NCBI GenBank assembly: GCA_003220315.1
Contig: QHSA01000131.1
Location: 1-54,985, forward strand
From: Candidatus Rokuibacteriota bacterium
GTDB lineage: Bacteria; Methylomirabilota; Methylomirabilia; Rokubacteriales; CSP1-6
Reading direction: 5' to 3'
Length of the DNA stretch: 54,985 nt
The translations under genes were made by a program, and so were the position numbers. This document shows positions 34,836 through 45,414 of the stretch, in pieces; the first letter of the stretch is position 1; the number at the start of each line of letters is the position of its first letter. Under the pieces are notes generated by a model. That model made no database searches. It was not told where the DNA came from and worked only from the letters and a program-made list of their open reading frames with translations.

Positions 34836-36149
34836 ATGAGTGCCCGCCGAGAGCGAGGTCAAGGAAACCCGGCGCAGACCCCTGAAACGAACGGTCTGAA
34901 CCTCTCCGAGCTGAAGGAAAAGACGATCGGGGACCTGAACCAGATCGCCCGTGACCTGAACGTCCAGAACATCGGTGGCCTGCGCAAGCAGGAGCTGATA
35001 TTCAAGATCCTCCAGTCGCAGGCGGAGAAGGACGGGCTCATCTACGCCGAGGGCGTCCTCGAGGTCCTCCCCGACGGCTTCGGCTTCCTTCGGGCGCCGG
35101 ACTACAACTACTTGCCGGGGCCCGACGATATCTACGTCTCTCCATCTCAGATACGGCGATTCGACCTGCGTACCGGCGATACCATCTCGGGCCAGGTCCG
35201 ACCGCCGAAGGACACGGAGCGGTACTTCGCGCTCCTGAAGGTCGAGGCGATCAACTTCGAGACGCCCGACCAGGCGCGCGAGAAGATCTTCTTCGACAAC
35301 CTCACGCCGCTCTATCCGATGGAGCGGCTTCGTCTCGAGTACGATGCCGAGAACCTCACGACCCGAGTGATGGATCTGCTCTGTCCGATCGGCAAAGGGC
35401 AGCGCGGGATGATCGTGGCGGCGCCGCGCACGGGCAAGACGATGATGCTGCAGTCCATCGCCCACGCGATCGCGACGAACCACCCCGAGGTCTACCTGAT
35501 CGTGCTGCTGATCGACGAGCGGCCCGAGGAGGTCACCGACATGCAGCGGTCGGTGAAGGGTGAGGTCATCTCCTCCACGTTCGACGAGCCGCCACAGCGG
35601 CATATCCAGGTGGCCGACATGGTCATCGAGAAGGCCAAGCGGCTCGTCGAGCACAAGCGCGACGTCGTGATCCTGCTCGATTCGCTCACACGCTTTGCCC
35701 GCGCTCACAACGCCGTCATCCCGTCGTCGGGCAAGGTCCTCTCGGGCGGCCTCGACGCCAACGCGCTGCAGCGACCCCGGCGGTTCTTCGCCACAGCCCG
35801 CAACATCGAGGAGGGCGGCTCGCTGACCATCATGGCCACCGCCATCGTCGACACGGGCAGCCGGATGGACGACGTGATCTTCGAGGAGTTCAAGGGCACG
35901 GGCAACATGGAGGTCCACCTGGACCGCCGCCTGATGGACAAGCGCATTTTCCCGACCATCAACATCGAGCAATCAGGCACCCGGAAGGAAGAGCTCCTCC
36001 TCGAGAAGGACGAGCTGCAAAAGGTCTGGCTCCTTCGGAAAGCCCTCTCCCAGCTCAACCCCGTGGAAGCCATGGAGCTTCTCCTCGACAAGCTCAAGCT
36101 CACCAAGACGAACAAGGAGTTCCTGGCCTCCATGCACAGCTTGGGGTAG
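34836..36149 (+). CDS. rho: Transcription termination factor Rho
   Basis: [110 protein letters not shown]. Confidence 0.98.
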   Translation: MSARRERGQGNPAQTPETNGLNLSELKEKTIGDLNQIARDLNVQNIGGLRKQELIFKILQSQAEKDGLIYAEGVLEVLPDGFGFLRAPDYNYLPGPDDIYVSPSQIRRFDLRTGDTISGQVRPPKDTERYFALLKVEAINFETPDQAREKIFFDNLTPLYPMERLRLEYDAENLTTRVMDLLCPIGKGQRGMIVAAPRTGKTMMLQSIAHAIATNHPEVYLIVLLIDERPEEVTDMQRSVKGEVISSTFDEPPQRHIQVADMVIEKAKRLVEHKRDVVILLDSLTRFARAHNAVIPSSGKVLSGGLDANALQRPRRFFATARNIEEGGSLTIMATAIVDTGSRMDDVIFEEFKGTGNMEVHLDRRLMDKRIFPTINIEQSGTRKEELLLEKDELQKVWLLRKALSQLNPVEAMELLLDKLKLTKTNKEFLASMHSLG

Positions 36150-36178
36150 GGCGACCCCGCTCGAAGTCCCCGGGATTT

Positions 36179-36207
36179 TTGCGCTTTCCCGTCCGGGCTG
36201 GTATCCT
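36179..36207 (+). promoter_or_regulatory. Putative sigma70 promoter for rpmE (TTGCGC-17-TATCCT)
   Basis: TTGCGC 36179-36184, TATCCT 36202-36207. Confidence 0.4.
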
Positions 36208-36232
36208 TGTTTCCTCTCAGGAGGTGGCGATC

Positions 36233-36445
36233 GTGAAGGTGGGTATTCATCCGGAGTACGTGGAGACGACGATCACGTGCGCGTGCGGCGAGGTCGTTCG
36301 CACCCGCTCGACCCGGCCCGACATCCGGGTGGAGATCTGCTCGAAGTGCCACCCCTTCTACACCGGCAAGCAGAAGCTCGTGGACACGGCCGGGCGCGTC
36401 GAGCGCTTCCAGCGGAAGTACAAGCGGCAGAGCGTGTCGTCGTAG
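36233..36445 (+). CDS. rpmE: 50S ribosomal protein L31 (zinc-binding C+ type)
   Basis: [63 protein letters not shown]; CxC...CxxC. GTG start with SD AGGAGGTGG. Confidence 0.96.
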   Translation: MKVGIHPEYVETTITCACGEVVRTRSTRPDIRVEICSKCHPFYTGKQKLVDTAGRVERFQRKYKRQSVSS

Positions 36446-36459
36446 CGAACGCTCCGCGA

Positions 36460-36489
36460 CCGGCTGGGGTGGGCTCCAGCCGGGTTTCT
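36460..36489 (+). terminator. Intrinsic terminator after rpmE
   Basis: CCGGCTGG-ggtgggct-CCAGCCGG followed by GTTTCT. Confidence 0.7.
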
Positions 36490-36511
36490 GTTGCGGGAGG
36501 CGCTGAGCCCG

Positions 36512-37585
36512 ATGCTGTTTGACAAGCTCCGTCAGATCGAAGAGCGATCGAACGAGATCGCCCGTGCGCTGTCCGATCCCGCCATCCTCGCGCAGCCCGT
36601 CGAGTACGCGCGCCTCCGCAAAGAGCACGCCGAGACGGTCGACATCGTCGACCGGTTCACGGAATATCGTGAAGTGCTCAGGCGGCTCGGCGAGGCGCGC
36701 CACCTCCTCTCGGAGGGCGGCGACCGCGAGCTCATGGAGCTCGCGCAGGCCGAGGTGAACGATCTCACGGCCCGCCAGACGGCGCTCGAGGACGAGCTGA
36801 AGCGCCTGCTCCTCCCGCGCGATCCCAACGACGCGAAGAACGTCTTCGTCGAGATCCGCGCTGGCGCGGGCGGCGAGGAGGCCGCGCTGTTCGCCGCGGA
36901 CCTCGTGCGCATGTACACGAAGTACGCGGAGCGCCAGCGCTGGAAAATCGAGGTCATGGACGCCAGCACGACCGGTACGGGGGGCGTCAAGGACGCGATC
37001 CTCTTCATCCAGGGTCGCGGGGCGTGGAGCCGCCTCAAGTTCGAGCGCGGCGTCCACCGCGTCCAGCGGGTCCCGGTCACGGAGGGGAGCGGGCGGATCC
37101 ATACCTCGACCGTCACCGTCGCCGTGCTGCCCGAGGCGGAGGACGTCGACGTCAAGATCGACGAGAAGGACCTCAAGGTCGACGTGTACCGCTCCTCCGG
37201 GCCGGGCGGCCAGGGCGTGAACACGACCGACTCGGCGGTGCGCGTCACGCACCTGCCGACGGGGCTCGTCGTCACGTGTCAGGACGAACGCTCGCAGCTG
37301 AAGAACCGGGCGAAGGCGATGCGCGTGCTCAAGGCCCGGCTCCTCGAGCGCGCGCAGCAGGAGCAGCAGGCGGCGATTGCCGCCGACCGGCGGAGTCAGG
37401 TGGGGACCGGCGAGCGGAGCGAACGGATCCGCACCTACAACTTCCCCCAGACGCGCGTCACCGACCACCGGATCGGCCTGACGCTCCACCGCCTTCCCGC
37501 CGTCCTGGAGGGCGACCTCGACGAGCTGATCGGCGCGCTGACCGCAGCGGAGCAGGCGGAGCGGCTCACGCGGGTGGCGAGCTGA
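36512..37585 (+). CDS. prfA: Peptide chain release factor 1
   Basis: [76 protein letters not shown]. Start trimmed from TTG 36491 to ATG. Confidence 0.96.
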   Translation: MLFDKLRQIEERSNEIARALSDPAILAQPVEYARLRKEHAETVDIVDRFTEYREVLRRLGEARHLLSEGGDRELMELAQAEVNDLTARQTALEDELKRLLLPRDPNDAKNVFVEIRAGAGGEEAALFAADLVRMYTKYAERQRWKIEVMDASTTGTGGVKDAILFIQGRGAWSRLKFERGVHRVQRVPVTEGSGRIHTSTVTVAVLPEAEDVDVKIDEKDLKVDVYRSSGPGGQGVNTTDSAVRVTHLPTGLVVTCQDERSQLKNRAKAMRVLKARLLERAQQEQQAAIAADRRSQVGTGERSERIRTYNFPQTRVTDHRIGLTLHRLPAVLEGDLDELIGALTAAEQAERLTRVAS

Positions 37586-38460
37586 TGCGCGCGGCCCCCG
37601 GGGCGCCCACTCGCCGCGCCGAGCTCGCGGCCGCGGTCGATCGGCTCTCCGCTGCCGGGATCCCGTCCGCGCGGGTCGACGCCGAGTGGCTGCTCGCCGC
37701 GGTGCTCGGGGTCGGCCGTGTCGAGGCCCGCCTGGACCTCGATCGCGCACTTCCCGCGGCGGTCGCCGCGCGCTACGAGGCGGCGGTCGGGCGGCGCGCG
37801 CGCCGTGAGCCTCTGCAGCAAATCGTCGGCTGGGAGGCGTTCCGCGGGCTGCGGGTCCGCTTGACGGCGGATGTCCTCGTCCCGCGGCCCGAGACCGAGA
37901 CGCTGGTCGAGTGGGCCCTCGAGCTCTTGCCTCCACCGCGCCCAGGCGTCCGACTGCTCGCTCTGGACCTGGGCACGGGCTCTGGGGTGATCGCGTGTGC
38001 GCTCGCCGCGGAGCGACGCGACGTCGACGTGGTCGCGATCGACATGTCGCGGGCCGCGGCGGCCGTCGCACGCGAGAACGCGCGACAGCTCGGTCTCGCG
38101 GAGCACGTCACGGTCGTCGTGGGTGACCTCTCCGACCCGCTAGGCCGAGGGTGCGCCGACCTGCTCGTGAGCAATCCGCCGTACCTGCCGAGCGCCATCC
38201 TCTCCGGCCTCGAGCCGGAGGTTGGTGCTCACGAACCGCGCCTGGCGCTGGACGGCGGCGGCGACGGGCTGAGGGTCATCCGGCGGATCGTCACCTCCGC
38301 GCGCGAGGTGCTCCGTCCGTCGGCGCCGCTGCTGCTGGAAACCGCAGGCGGCAGCCAAGCCGGCGCCGTCGCCGGGCTCTTGCGCGCAGCGGGGTTCACG
38401 GGTGTGGGCGTCCGCGCCGACCTCGCAGGCGTGGACCGGTTCGTCGCCGGGAGGGCGTGA
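37585..38460 (+). CDS. prmC: Release factor glutamine methyltransferase
   Basis: [84 protein letters not shown] (NPPY). Confidence 0.95.
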   Translation: MRAAPGAPTRRAELAAAVDRLSAAGIPSARVDAEWLLAAVLGVGRVEARLDLDRALPAAVAARYEAAVGRRARREPLQQIVGWEAFRGLRVRLTADVLVPRPETETLVEWALELLPPPRPGVRLLALDLGTGSGVIACALAAERRDVDVVAIDMSRAAAAVARENARQLGLAEHVTVVVGDLSDPLGRGCADLLVSNPPYLPSAILSGLEPEVGAHEPRLALDGGGDGLRVIRRIVTSAREVLRPSAPLLLETAGGSQAGAVAGLLRAAGFTGVGVRADLAGVDRFVAGRA

Positions 38461-39713
38461 TGCCGGCGCGGCTCGAGATCGAGGGCGGCGTCCCGCTTCG
38501 AGGGACGGTGAAGGTGAGCGCGGCCAAGAACGCCACCCTGCCGGCGATAGCGGCCGCGCTCCTGACGGCGGAGCCCCTGACACTCGCAAACGCGCCCGAC
38601 CTCGCAGACGTGCGTACCATGACGAGGCTCCTCGAGACCCTCGGCGCGACGGTGTCCCGCCGCACGGGCGGGCTCGGTGTGCAGGTCGCGCACGTGACGA
38701 GCGATCTGGCGCCGTACGAGCTCGTCTCGACCATGCGCGCCTCCGTCCTTGTCCTTGGTCCCCTCGTCGCCCGCCACGGCACGGCGCGCGTCGCCCTACC
38801 CGGCGGCTGCGCCATCGGCCCGCGTCCGATCGACCAGCACCTCAAGGGGCTCGCGAAGCTCGGCGCCGAGATCGCGATCGAGAACGGCTACGTCATCGCG
38901 CGGGCGAGCCGGCTCAAGGCGGCGCGAATCACGACCGACCTGGTGACGGTCACCGGGACCGAGAACCTCATGATGGCGGCGGCGCTGGCCGAGGGCACGA
39001 CCGTTATCGAGAACGCGGCGCGCGAGCCCGAGGTCGTCGACCTGGCGGCGCTGCTCACCGCCATGGGCGCGCGGATCCAGGGCGCCGGCACCGCGCGCAT
39101 CGAGATCGAGGGCGTCGCCGAGCTCCGTGGGGCCGTGCATCGCATCGTCCCGGACCGCGTCGAGGCGGGAACTCTCATCGTGGCGGCCGCCATCACGCGG
39201 GGCGACGTCACCGTCACGGACCTCGTGCCCGACCACATTTCCTCGGTGCTCGCCAAGCTCGACGAGATCGGCGTGGTCCTCGAGACGGGGCCGACGTGGG
39301 TCCGCGCGCGGGGCCCCGAGCGGCCCCGCCCGGCCGACGTGACGACGAGCCCGTTTCCGGGCTTTCCGACGGACATGCAGGCGCAGGTGATGACGCTGCT
39401 CGGCCTGGCTGACGGCCAATCGCGCGTCACGGAGACCATCTTCGAGAACCGGTTCATGCACGTCGCCGAGCTGGCGCGGATGGGCGCCCGGATCGAGACC
39501 GACGGCGCGATCGCGGTCATCCGCGGCGTGCCGTGCTACCAGGGCGCCCCGGTCATGGCCTCGGACCTGCGCGCCTCCGCGGCGCTCGTGCTCGCGGGGT
39601 TGGCCGCGCACGGAACGACCGTCGTCTCGCGCGTCTATCATCTCGACCGCGGCTACGAGCGGCTCGAGGCCAAGCTCGGGGGGCTGGGCGCCCGGATCGA
39701 GCGCCGCGCATGA
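38460..39713 (+). CDS. murA: UDP-N-acetylglucosamine 1-carboxyvinyltransferase
   Basis: [71 protein letters not shown] (catalytic Cys), [39 protein letters not shown]. Confidence 0.97.
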   Translation: MPARLEIEGGVPLRGTVKVSAAKNATLPAIAAALLTAEPLTLANAPDLADVRTMTRLLETLGATVSRRTGGLGVQVAHVTSDLAPYELVSTMRASVLVLGPLVARHGTARVALPGGCAIGPRPIDQHLKGLAKLGAEIAIENGYVIARASRLKAARITTDLVTVTGTENLMMAAALAEGTTVIENAAREPEVVDLAALLTAMGARIQGAGTARIEIEGVAELRGAVHRIVPDRVEAGTLIVAAAITRGDVTVTDLVPDHISSVLAKLDEIGVVLETGPTWVRARGPERPRPADVTTSPFPGFPTDMQAQVMTLLGLADGQSRVTETIFENRFMHVAELARMGARIETDGAIAVIRGVPCYQGAPVMASDLRASAALVLAGLAAHGTTVVSRVYHLDRGYERLEAKLGGLGARIERRA

Positions 39714-40396
39714 AGGACGTGCTGACGCTCGCGCTCCCCAAGGGACGGCTGCTGGACCCTGCGCTCGCGCTCCTGCGCGACCTCGGCGTGGAGGGGATCG
39801 ACGGGGACTCGCGCCGGCTGATCTTCACCGACCCGAAGCGGGAGCTGCGCGTGCTGTTTCTGAAGCCCGCCGACGTCCCGGCGTATGTCCTCTACGGCGC
39901 CGCCGACCTCGGGATCGTCGGCAAGGACATTCTCCTCGAGCAGGAGCCGGACGTGTACGAGCCGCTCGACCTGGGGTTCGGCTTCTGCCGCCTCGTCGTC
40001 GCCGAGCCGCGCGAGCTCAGGGAGCGCGACGACCCGACGAAGTGGTCGTGGGTGCGTGTGGCCACCAAGTACCCGCGGCTCACGGAAGCCTACTTCTCGA
40101 ACCGCGGCATCCAGGTCGAGATCGTGAGGCTCGACGGGTCCATCGAGCTGGCGCCGCTGGTCGGGCTCGCCGAGCGGATCGTGGATCTGGTCCAGTCGGG
40201 GGAGACGCTGCGCGCGAACGGGCTCGTGGAGGTCGCGGAGATCGCGCGCTCCACGGCCCGGATCATCGTGAACCGCGCGTCGATGAAGACCGAGCACGCG
40301 CGAGTGACCGGGCTGATCGAGGTGATGCGCGCCGCGCGGGGCCGCCAGGCACCCGTCTCGAGCCACTCACCGGGCGCGCGGACATCGGTCGAATGA
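39710..40396 (+). CDS. hisG: ATP phosphoribosyltransferase, short form
   Basis: [99 protein letters not shown]. Confidence 0.96.
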   Translation: MKDVLTLALPKGRLLDPALALLRDLGVEGIDGDSRRLIFTDPKRELRVLFLKPADVPAYVLYGAADLGIVGKDILLEQEPDVYEPLDLGFGFCRLVVAEPRELRERDDPTKWSWVRVATKYPRLTEAYFSNRGIQVEIVRLDGSIELAPLVGLAERIVDLVQSGETLRANGLVEVAEIARSTARIIVNRASMKTEHARVTGLIEVMRAARGRQAPVSSHSPGARTSVE

Positions 40397-40439
40397 AAGC
40401 GCCATGACGGCGATTGGTGTCGCCCGCAACTTGATCATA

Positions 40440-40572
40440 GGCTCGCCTCGGCCGGCGGGGCCCCGATCACAGACTCGCCTCGCCTTGCGGCTGCGGCTCG
40501 CACTGCCATTCATCGGCTCGCCTCGGCCGGCGGGGCCCCAGCCCCGCGACGGCCTGCGGCTCGCACTGCCAT
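40440..40572 (-). repeat. Dispersed repeat family A, inverted multi-copy block between hisG and hisD
   Basis: Exact 25-mer GGCTCGCCTCGGCCGGCGGGGCCCC at 40440-40464 and 40515-40539. Exact 18-mer TGCGGCTCGCACTGCCAT at 40492-40509 and 40555-40572. Reverse complement of the family A core at 449 and 47455. Confidence 0.8.
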
Positions 40573-41887
40573 GATCCGCGTGCTCGACGCACGGCAGCTG
40601 GGCGTCGAAGCCGTCGTCGCGGCGCTCGCGCGCCCGCCGGCAACCATTCCGTCCGAGATTCTCCGTGCCGTCGACGCGATTCTGGCCGACGTGCGCGCCC
40701 GCGGCGACGCGGCCCTCCTGGAGCTGACCGCGCGCTTCGACGGTTTCACGGCGGCGACCCCGACGGAGCTCGTGATCACCCCGGACGAGTTCGAGATGGC
40801 AGAGCGGCAGGTCGCGCCAGACGTCCGCGCGGCCCTTGCGTACGCGGCCGAGCGGATCGAGCGGTATCACGCGGTCGGGGCGCCGAAGTCATGGCGTCTG
40901 ACCGATGAGCACGGTTCCATCCTCGGCCAGGAGGTCCGGCCGCTCGATCGGGCGGGGATCTATGCGCCGGGCGGGCGCGCCGCCTATCCGTCCACAGTCC
41001 TGATGACCGCGGTGCCGGCGCGTGTCGCCGGCGTCCGCGAGATCGTGCTCGTCACGCCGCCGGGCCCCGGCGGCCGGGTCGAGCCCGCCGTGCTCGCCGC
41101 TGCCCGCCTCGCCGGGGTCACCGAGGGCTACCGCGTCGGCGGTGCCCAGGCGGTAGCCGCGCTCGCCTATGGCACGGCGACGATCCGGCGCGTCGACAAG
41201 ATCGTGGGCCCCGGAAACATCTACGTGGCCCTCGCGAAGGCCCGCGTGTTCGGCGAGGTCGGCATCGACATGGTGGCGGGACCGAGCGAGATCGTTGTCG
41301 TCGCCGACGCTGCCGCCGATCCCGCCTGGGTGGCGGGCGACATGCTCGCGCAGGCGGAGCACGACCCGATGGCCCGCGCGGTCTGCATCACGGACGCGAC
41401 CGAGCTGCTCCCTCGCGTCGCCGCGGAGCTTGAGCGCCAGCTCACCGCGCTGCCGCGCCGTGAGATCGCCTCCCGGGCGCTCGAGGCCAACGGCGCGTTG
41501 ATCCGCGTGGCGTCGCTCGACGACGCGGTCGAGCTGGCCAACCGCCTGGCGCCGGAGCACCTCGAGCTGATGGTGAGCGTCGCCGCGGCCCTGATCCCGC
41601 GCGTGCGCCATGCGGGCGCGGTCTTCGTGGGCGGCCACACCCCCGAGGTGGTTGGCGACTACGTCGCCGGACCCAACCACGTCCTGCCGACCGCAGGCAC
41701 GGCGCGCTTCGCCTCGCCGCTCGGCACGGAGGATTTCGTCAAGCGCTCGAGCGTCATCGAGTACTCGCCGCGTGGGCTCGCCGCCGCCGCGCCGCATCTC
41801 AGGGTGCTCACGCGGATCGAAGGGCTCGCCGGACACGGGCGCGCCGCCGAGCTACGGCTTGGGAGCGACCCAGGGAGGGCCGTATGA
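40571..41887 (+). CDS. hisD: Histidinol dehydrogenase
   Basis: LDRAGIYAPGGRAAYPSTVLMTAVPARVAGV, VDKIVGPGNIYVALAKARVFGEVGIDMVAGPSEIVVVADAAADPAWVAGDMLAQAEHDP, FVGGHTPEVVGDYVAGPNHVLPTAGTARF. Confidence 0.97.
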   Translation: MIRVLDARQLGVEAVVAALARPPATIPSEILRAVDAILADVRARGDAALLELTARFDGFTAATPTELVITPDEFEMAERQVAPDVRAALAYAAERIERYHAVGAPKSWRLTDEHGSILGQEVRPLDRAGIYAPGGRAAYPSTVLMTAVPARVAGVREIVLVTPPGPGGRVEPAVLAAARLAGVTEGYRVGGAQAVAALAYGTATIRRVDKIVGPGNIYVALAKARVFGEVGIDMVAGPSEIVVVADAAADPAWVAGDMLAQAEHDPMARAVCITDATELLPRVAAELERQLTALPRREIASRALEANGALIRVASLDDAVELANRLAPEHLELMVSVAAALIPRVRHAGAVFVGGHTPEVVGDYVAGPNHVLPTAGTARFASPLGTEDFVKRSSVIEYSPRGLAAAAPHLRVLTRIEGLAGHGRAAELRLGSDPGRAV

Positions 41888-42489
41888 GCGCGGAGACGAC
41901 GGCACGGCAGGCGCGCGTGGAGCGCAAGACCAAGGAGACCGAGGTCTCGCTTCAGCTCAACCTCGACGGCACCGGCGCGTCGAAGGTGCAGACGCCGATC
42001 CCGTTCTTCAGCCACATGCTCGAGGCCTGGGCGAAGCACGGTCTTATGGATCTCGCCGTCGAGGCACAGGGCGACGTCGAGGTGGATCAGCACCACACGG
42101 TCGAGGACGTCGGCATCGTGCTCGGGCAGGCGCTCCGGTTAGCGCTCGGCGACAAGAAGGGCATCGTCCGCTACGGCACCGCGTTCGTCCCGATGGATGA
42201 GGCGCTCGTCTCGGCGTCCGTGGACCTGTCGGGGCGCCCGTTCCTCGTCTTCGGCGTGCCGGTGGCGCGGACGCGCGTGTCCAACTTCGACCTGGACCTG
42301 CTCCAGGAGTTCTTCCGCGCCTTCGCAGTCAACGCGGAACTCACCCTGCACGTGACGATGCACTACGGCCACAATCTCCACCACGTCACGGAGGCGGTGT
42401 TCAAGGCCGTCGGCCGCGCGCTCGCCGACGCCACGCGGGTGAACCCCCGCATCGCAGGAATCGTCCCGTCGACGAAGGGCGCCCTGTGA
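41884..42489 (+). CDS. hisB: Imidazoleglycerol-phosphate dehydratase
   Basis: PIPFFSHMLEAWAKHGLMDLAVEAQGDVEVDQHHTVEDVGIVLGQAL, TLHVTMHYGHNLHHVTEAVFKAVGRAL. Confidence 0.97.
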   Translation: MSAETTARQARVERKTKETEVSLQLNLDGTGASKVQTPIPFFSHMLEAWAKHGLMDLAVEAQGDVEVDQHHTVEDVGIVLGQALRLALGDKKGIVRYGTAFVPMDEALVSASVDLSGRPFLVFGVPVARTRVSNFDLDLLQEFFRAFAVNAELTLHVTMHYGHNLHHVTEAVFKAVGRALADATRVNPRIAGIVPSTKGAL

Positions 42490-42493
42490 GCCC

Positions 42494-43171
42494 ATGATCG
42501 CCGTGATCGATTACGGGCGGGGCAACCTCGGGTCCGTCGAGAAGGCGTTCGGTCGCGTCGGCATCCCGGCGGTCGTGACCCAGGATCCTGGCACCGTGGA
42601 CGGCGCGGACGCCGTCGTGCTTCCGGGCGATGGGGCGTTCCACGACGCGATGGCGAACCTCGAACGCCTCGGACTCCTCCCGGCCCTCGGGCGGGCGCTG
42701 GACGGCAGCCGGCCGTTTCTCGGAATTTGCCTCGGCTACCAGCTCTTGTTCTCGACGAGCGAGGAATTCGGTGAAGGGCGCGGCCTCGACGTGATCCCGG
42801 GGACTGTGCGGAGGTTCCCGCCGGGCCGGAAGGTCCCTCACATGGGCTGGAACCGCGTCCGGCACGCGGGGGAGTTGCGCCTCTTCGAGGGCATTCCGGC
42901 GGGCGCCTACTTCTACTTCGTCCACTCCTATTACCCTGTTGTCGCGACGGCCGCGAGCTCAGCTCAGATCGAGGGTGGTCCGAGGCAGGCGCACGGGGCT
43001 CCGGGACGCCCGATCCTTCGCGTCGCGTGGTGCGAGTACGGGATCGAGTTCGCCGCGGCGATCGAGCGGGGGCTGATCTACGCGACCCAGTTCCATCCGG
43101 AGAAGAGCCAACGCTGGGGGCTCCGGCTCCTCGAGAACTTCGCGGCGATCGTCAAGGGCGGCGCCCGATGA
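42494..43171 (+). CDS. hisH: Imidazole glycerol phosphate synthase subunit HisH
   Basis: IAVIDYGRGNLGSVEKAF, LPGDGAFHDAM, FLGICLGYQLLF (Cys), HMGWN, YFVHSYYP, ATQFHPEKSQRWGLRLLENF. Confidence 0.97.
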   Translation: MIAVIDYGRGNLGSVEKAFGRVGIPAVVTQDPGTVDGADAVVLPGDGAFHDAMANLERLGLLPALGRALDGSRPFLGICLGYQLLFSTSEEFGEGRGLDVIPGTVRRFPPGRKVPHMGWNRVRHAGELRLFEGIPAGAYFYFVHSYYPVVATAASSAQIEGGPRQAHGAPGRPILRVAWCEYGIEFAAAIERGLIYATQFHPEKSQRWGLRLLENFAAIVKGGAR

Positions 43172-43902
43172 TCGTGATCCCCGCCGTCGACCTCCGCGAC
43201 GGGCGATGCGTGCGGCTCCGTCAGGGCCGCGCCGACCGAGAGACCGTCTTCTCCGAAGACCCGGTCGCGATGGCCGTGCACTGGAAGCAATGCGGTGCCG
43301 AGCGGCTCCATGTCGTGGACCTCGACGGCGCGTTCGCCGGCGAGCCGCGCCAGACCGCGCTCGTCGCGAAGATCATCGCGGCTGTCGCGCCGGTGCCGGT
43401 CGAGGCGGGCGGCGGGTTGCGCGACGTGAGAGCGGTGGAAGCGGTGCTGGGGGCCGGGGCGTCGTGGGCCGTCGTCGGCACGCGTGCGCTCGACCCCGAG
43501 TTCCTCGCCGAGGTCTGCGACCGATTCCCGCAGCGGATCATCATCGCGGCGGACTCGCGCGACGGTCGGGTGGCGGTGAAGGGGTGGGTTGATCTCTCCG
43601 AGCTGGCACCGGTCGAATTCGCCCTGGCGCTCCGCGATCAGCGCGACGTTGCCGCGCACCTTGCCGCGCTCCTCTGCACGGACGTCGGCCGCGACGGCAC
43701 GGCGCAGGGGCCCAACGTCGAGGCGACCGCGGAGCTCGCGCGTGCGGCCGGGGTCCCGGTCATCGCCTCCGGCGGTGTCGCGCGGCTCGCCGACTTGAGG
43801 CGGCTGGCCGCGGTCCCGGGCGTCGTAGGCTGCGTCGTGGGCCGTGCCCTCTACACCGGCGTGATCGACCTCGCCGAGGCCCGGAAGGAGTTGGCGAAAT
43901 GA
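43168..43902 (+). CDS. hisA: Phosphoribosylformimino-AICAR ribotide isomerase
   Basis: [100 protein letters not shown]. Confidence 0.97.
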   Translation: MIVIPAVDLRDGRCVRLRQGRADRETVFSEDPVAMAVHWKQCGAERLHVVDLDGAFAGEPRQTALVAKIIAAVAPVPVEAGGGLRDVRAVEAVLGAGASWAVVGTRALDPEFLAEVCDRFPQRIIIAADSRDGRVAVKGWVDLSELAPVEFALALRDQRDVAAHLAALLCTDVGRDGTAQGPNVEATAELARAAGVPVIASGGVARLADLRRLAAVPGVVGCVVGRALYTGVIDLAEARKELAK

Positions 43903-43916
43903 CGCGAGGTGCCTTG

Positions 43917-43990
43917 GTCGGACGGAGCCGCGCCGTGCCCACGGCACGCCACCTACGGAGTGCACCGGCCTCACGGCACTCGTTACAATA
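43917..43990 (+). repeat. Dispersed repeat family B, copy 4 (upstream of hisF)
   Basis: GTCGGACGGAGCCGCGCCGTGCCCACGGCACGCCACCTACGGAGTGCACCGGCCTCACGGCACTCGTTACAATA; shares CGGACGGAGCCGC exactly with copy 1. Confidence 0.6.
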
Positions 43991-44761
43991 ATGTTAGCCA
44001 AGCGCGTCATCCCATGCCTCGACGTCAAGGACGGCCGCGTCGTCAAGGGCGTGCGCTTCGTGGACCTGCGCGACGCGGGCGACCCGGTCGAGGCCGCGCT
44101 CGCGTACGACAGGCAGGGCGCCGACGAACTCGTCTTCCTCGACATCACGGCCTCACACGAGGCGCGCGCGATCATGCTCGACGTGGTGCGCCGCACCGCC
44201 GAGGGCATCTACATGCCGCTGACGGTCGGCGGCGGCGTCCGCTCGATCGACGACGTGCGGGGGCTCCTGCGGGCGGGCGCCGACAAGGTCTCGCTCAACA
44301 CGGCCGCGCTCGCGCGGCCCGACCTCGTCCGTGAGGCGGCGGAGCGCTTCGGCAGCCAGTGCGTCGTGGTCGCCATCGACGCGCGGCGTGAGCGCGCCGG
44401 CACCCGGCGTTGGGGCGTCTACACCCACGGCGGCCGGCGTCCCGCCGGGCGCGACGCGGTCGAGTGGGGGCGCGAAGTGGTCGAGCTCGGCGCGGGCGAG
44501 ATCCTCCTGACGAGCATGGACCGCGACGGAACCAAGGACGGCTACGACCTCGAGCTCACGCGCGCCGTCTCCGAGGCCGTCCCGGTCCCCGTGATCGCCT
44601 CGGGTGGCGCCGGCTCGCTCGAGCACCTCTATGAGGGGCTCGTCGAGGGGTGCGCCGACGCGGTGCTGGCCGCGTCCATCTTCCATTTCGGCACGCACAC
44701 CCTCGCGGAGGCCAAGGCGTATCTCAGGGAGCGCGGTGTCGAGGTGCGCTGCGAGCCATGA
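43991..44761 (+). CDS. hisF: Imidazole glycerol phosphate synthase subunit HisF
   Basis: [87 protein letters not shown]. Confidence 0.98.
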   Translation: MLAKRVIPCLDVKDGRVVKGVRFVDLRDAGDPVEAALAYDRQGADELVFLDITASHEARAIMLDVVRRTAEGIYMPLTVGGGVRSIDDVRGLLRAGADKVSLNTAALARPDLVREAAERFGSQCVVVAIDARRERAGTRRWGVYTHGGRRPAGRDAVEWGREVVELGAGEILLTSMDRDGTKDGYDLELTRAVSEAVPVPVIASGGAGSLEHLYEGLVEGCADAVLAASIFHFGTHTLAEAKAYLRERGVEVRCEP

Positions 44762-45408
44762 CGGTCGACGAGCTCAAGTTCGACGCGCAGGGGTTGATCC
44801 CCGCCGTGGTCCAGGAAGCGGACACGGGCGAGCTCCTCATGGTGGCCTGGATGGACCGGCCGGCCGTAGAGGGGACGCTCGCGACCGGGGTGACCCACTT
44901 CTGGTCGCGCTCGCGGGGTGCCCCGTGGCGCAAGGGCGAGACCTCCGGCCACACGCAGCACGTCCGGGCCGTCTACGCCGACTGCGACGCGGACGCGCTC
45001 CTCGTGCAGGTCCACCAGGAGGGCGTCGCGTGTCACACGGGGCGGCGCACCTGCTTTTTCGCGGCGCTCCAGGAGGGCGGCGGCGAGCCCGGATCACCGC
45101 CGCCTGCGAACATGCTCGAGCGTCTCGAGCGGACGATCGAGACGCGGAAGGCGAGCCCGCGGCCAGGCTCGTACGTCGCCGGGCTCCTCGCGGGGGGCGA
45201 GGCGGCGATCTGTCGCAAGATCGGTGAGGAAGCGGCCGAGGTCATCACGGCCGCGCTCGGCGGTGAGGGCGACCGGCGCCTGATCGAGGAGGCGGCCGAT
45301 CTCTGGTTCCACACGCTGGTCCTGCTGGGCGCGCGGTCGATCCCGCTCCGCGAAGTGGTCGAGGAGCTCGCGCGGCGGCACGCGGGGCGCGCCGGGTCGG
45401 ACCGTTAG
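44758..45408 (+). CDS. hisIE: Bifunctional phosphoribosyl-AMP cyclohydrolase / phosphoribosyl-ATP diphosphatase
   Basis: His[44 protein letters not shown]...[10 protein letters not shown]. His[45 protein letters not shown]. Confidence 0.96.
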   Translation: MTVDELKFDAQGLIPAVVQEADTGELLMVAWMDRPAVEGTLATGVTHFWSRSRGAPWRKGETSGHTQHVRAVYADCDADALLVQVHQEGVACHTGRRTCFFAALQEGGGEPGSPPPANMLERLERTIETRKASPRPGSYVAGLLAGGEAAICRKIGEEAAEVITAALGGEGDRRLIEEAADLWFHTLVLLGARSIPLREVVEELARRHAGRAGSDR

Positions 45409-45414
45409 GGGACG

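Noticed and set aside
36160-36180. TCCCCGGGATTTTT after rho as an intrinsic terminator
   Set aside because: The palindrome is too short for a stable stem-loop, and the T-rich part overlaps the proposed rpmE -35.
43984-43989. TACAAT before the hisF ATG as a -10 box
   Set aside because: It ends only 1 nt before the ATG, so the TSS would fall inside the gene, whose start ([15 protein letters not shown]) is well supported.
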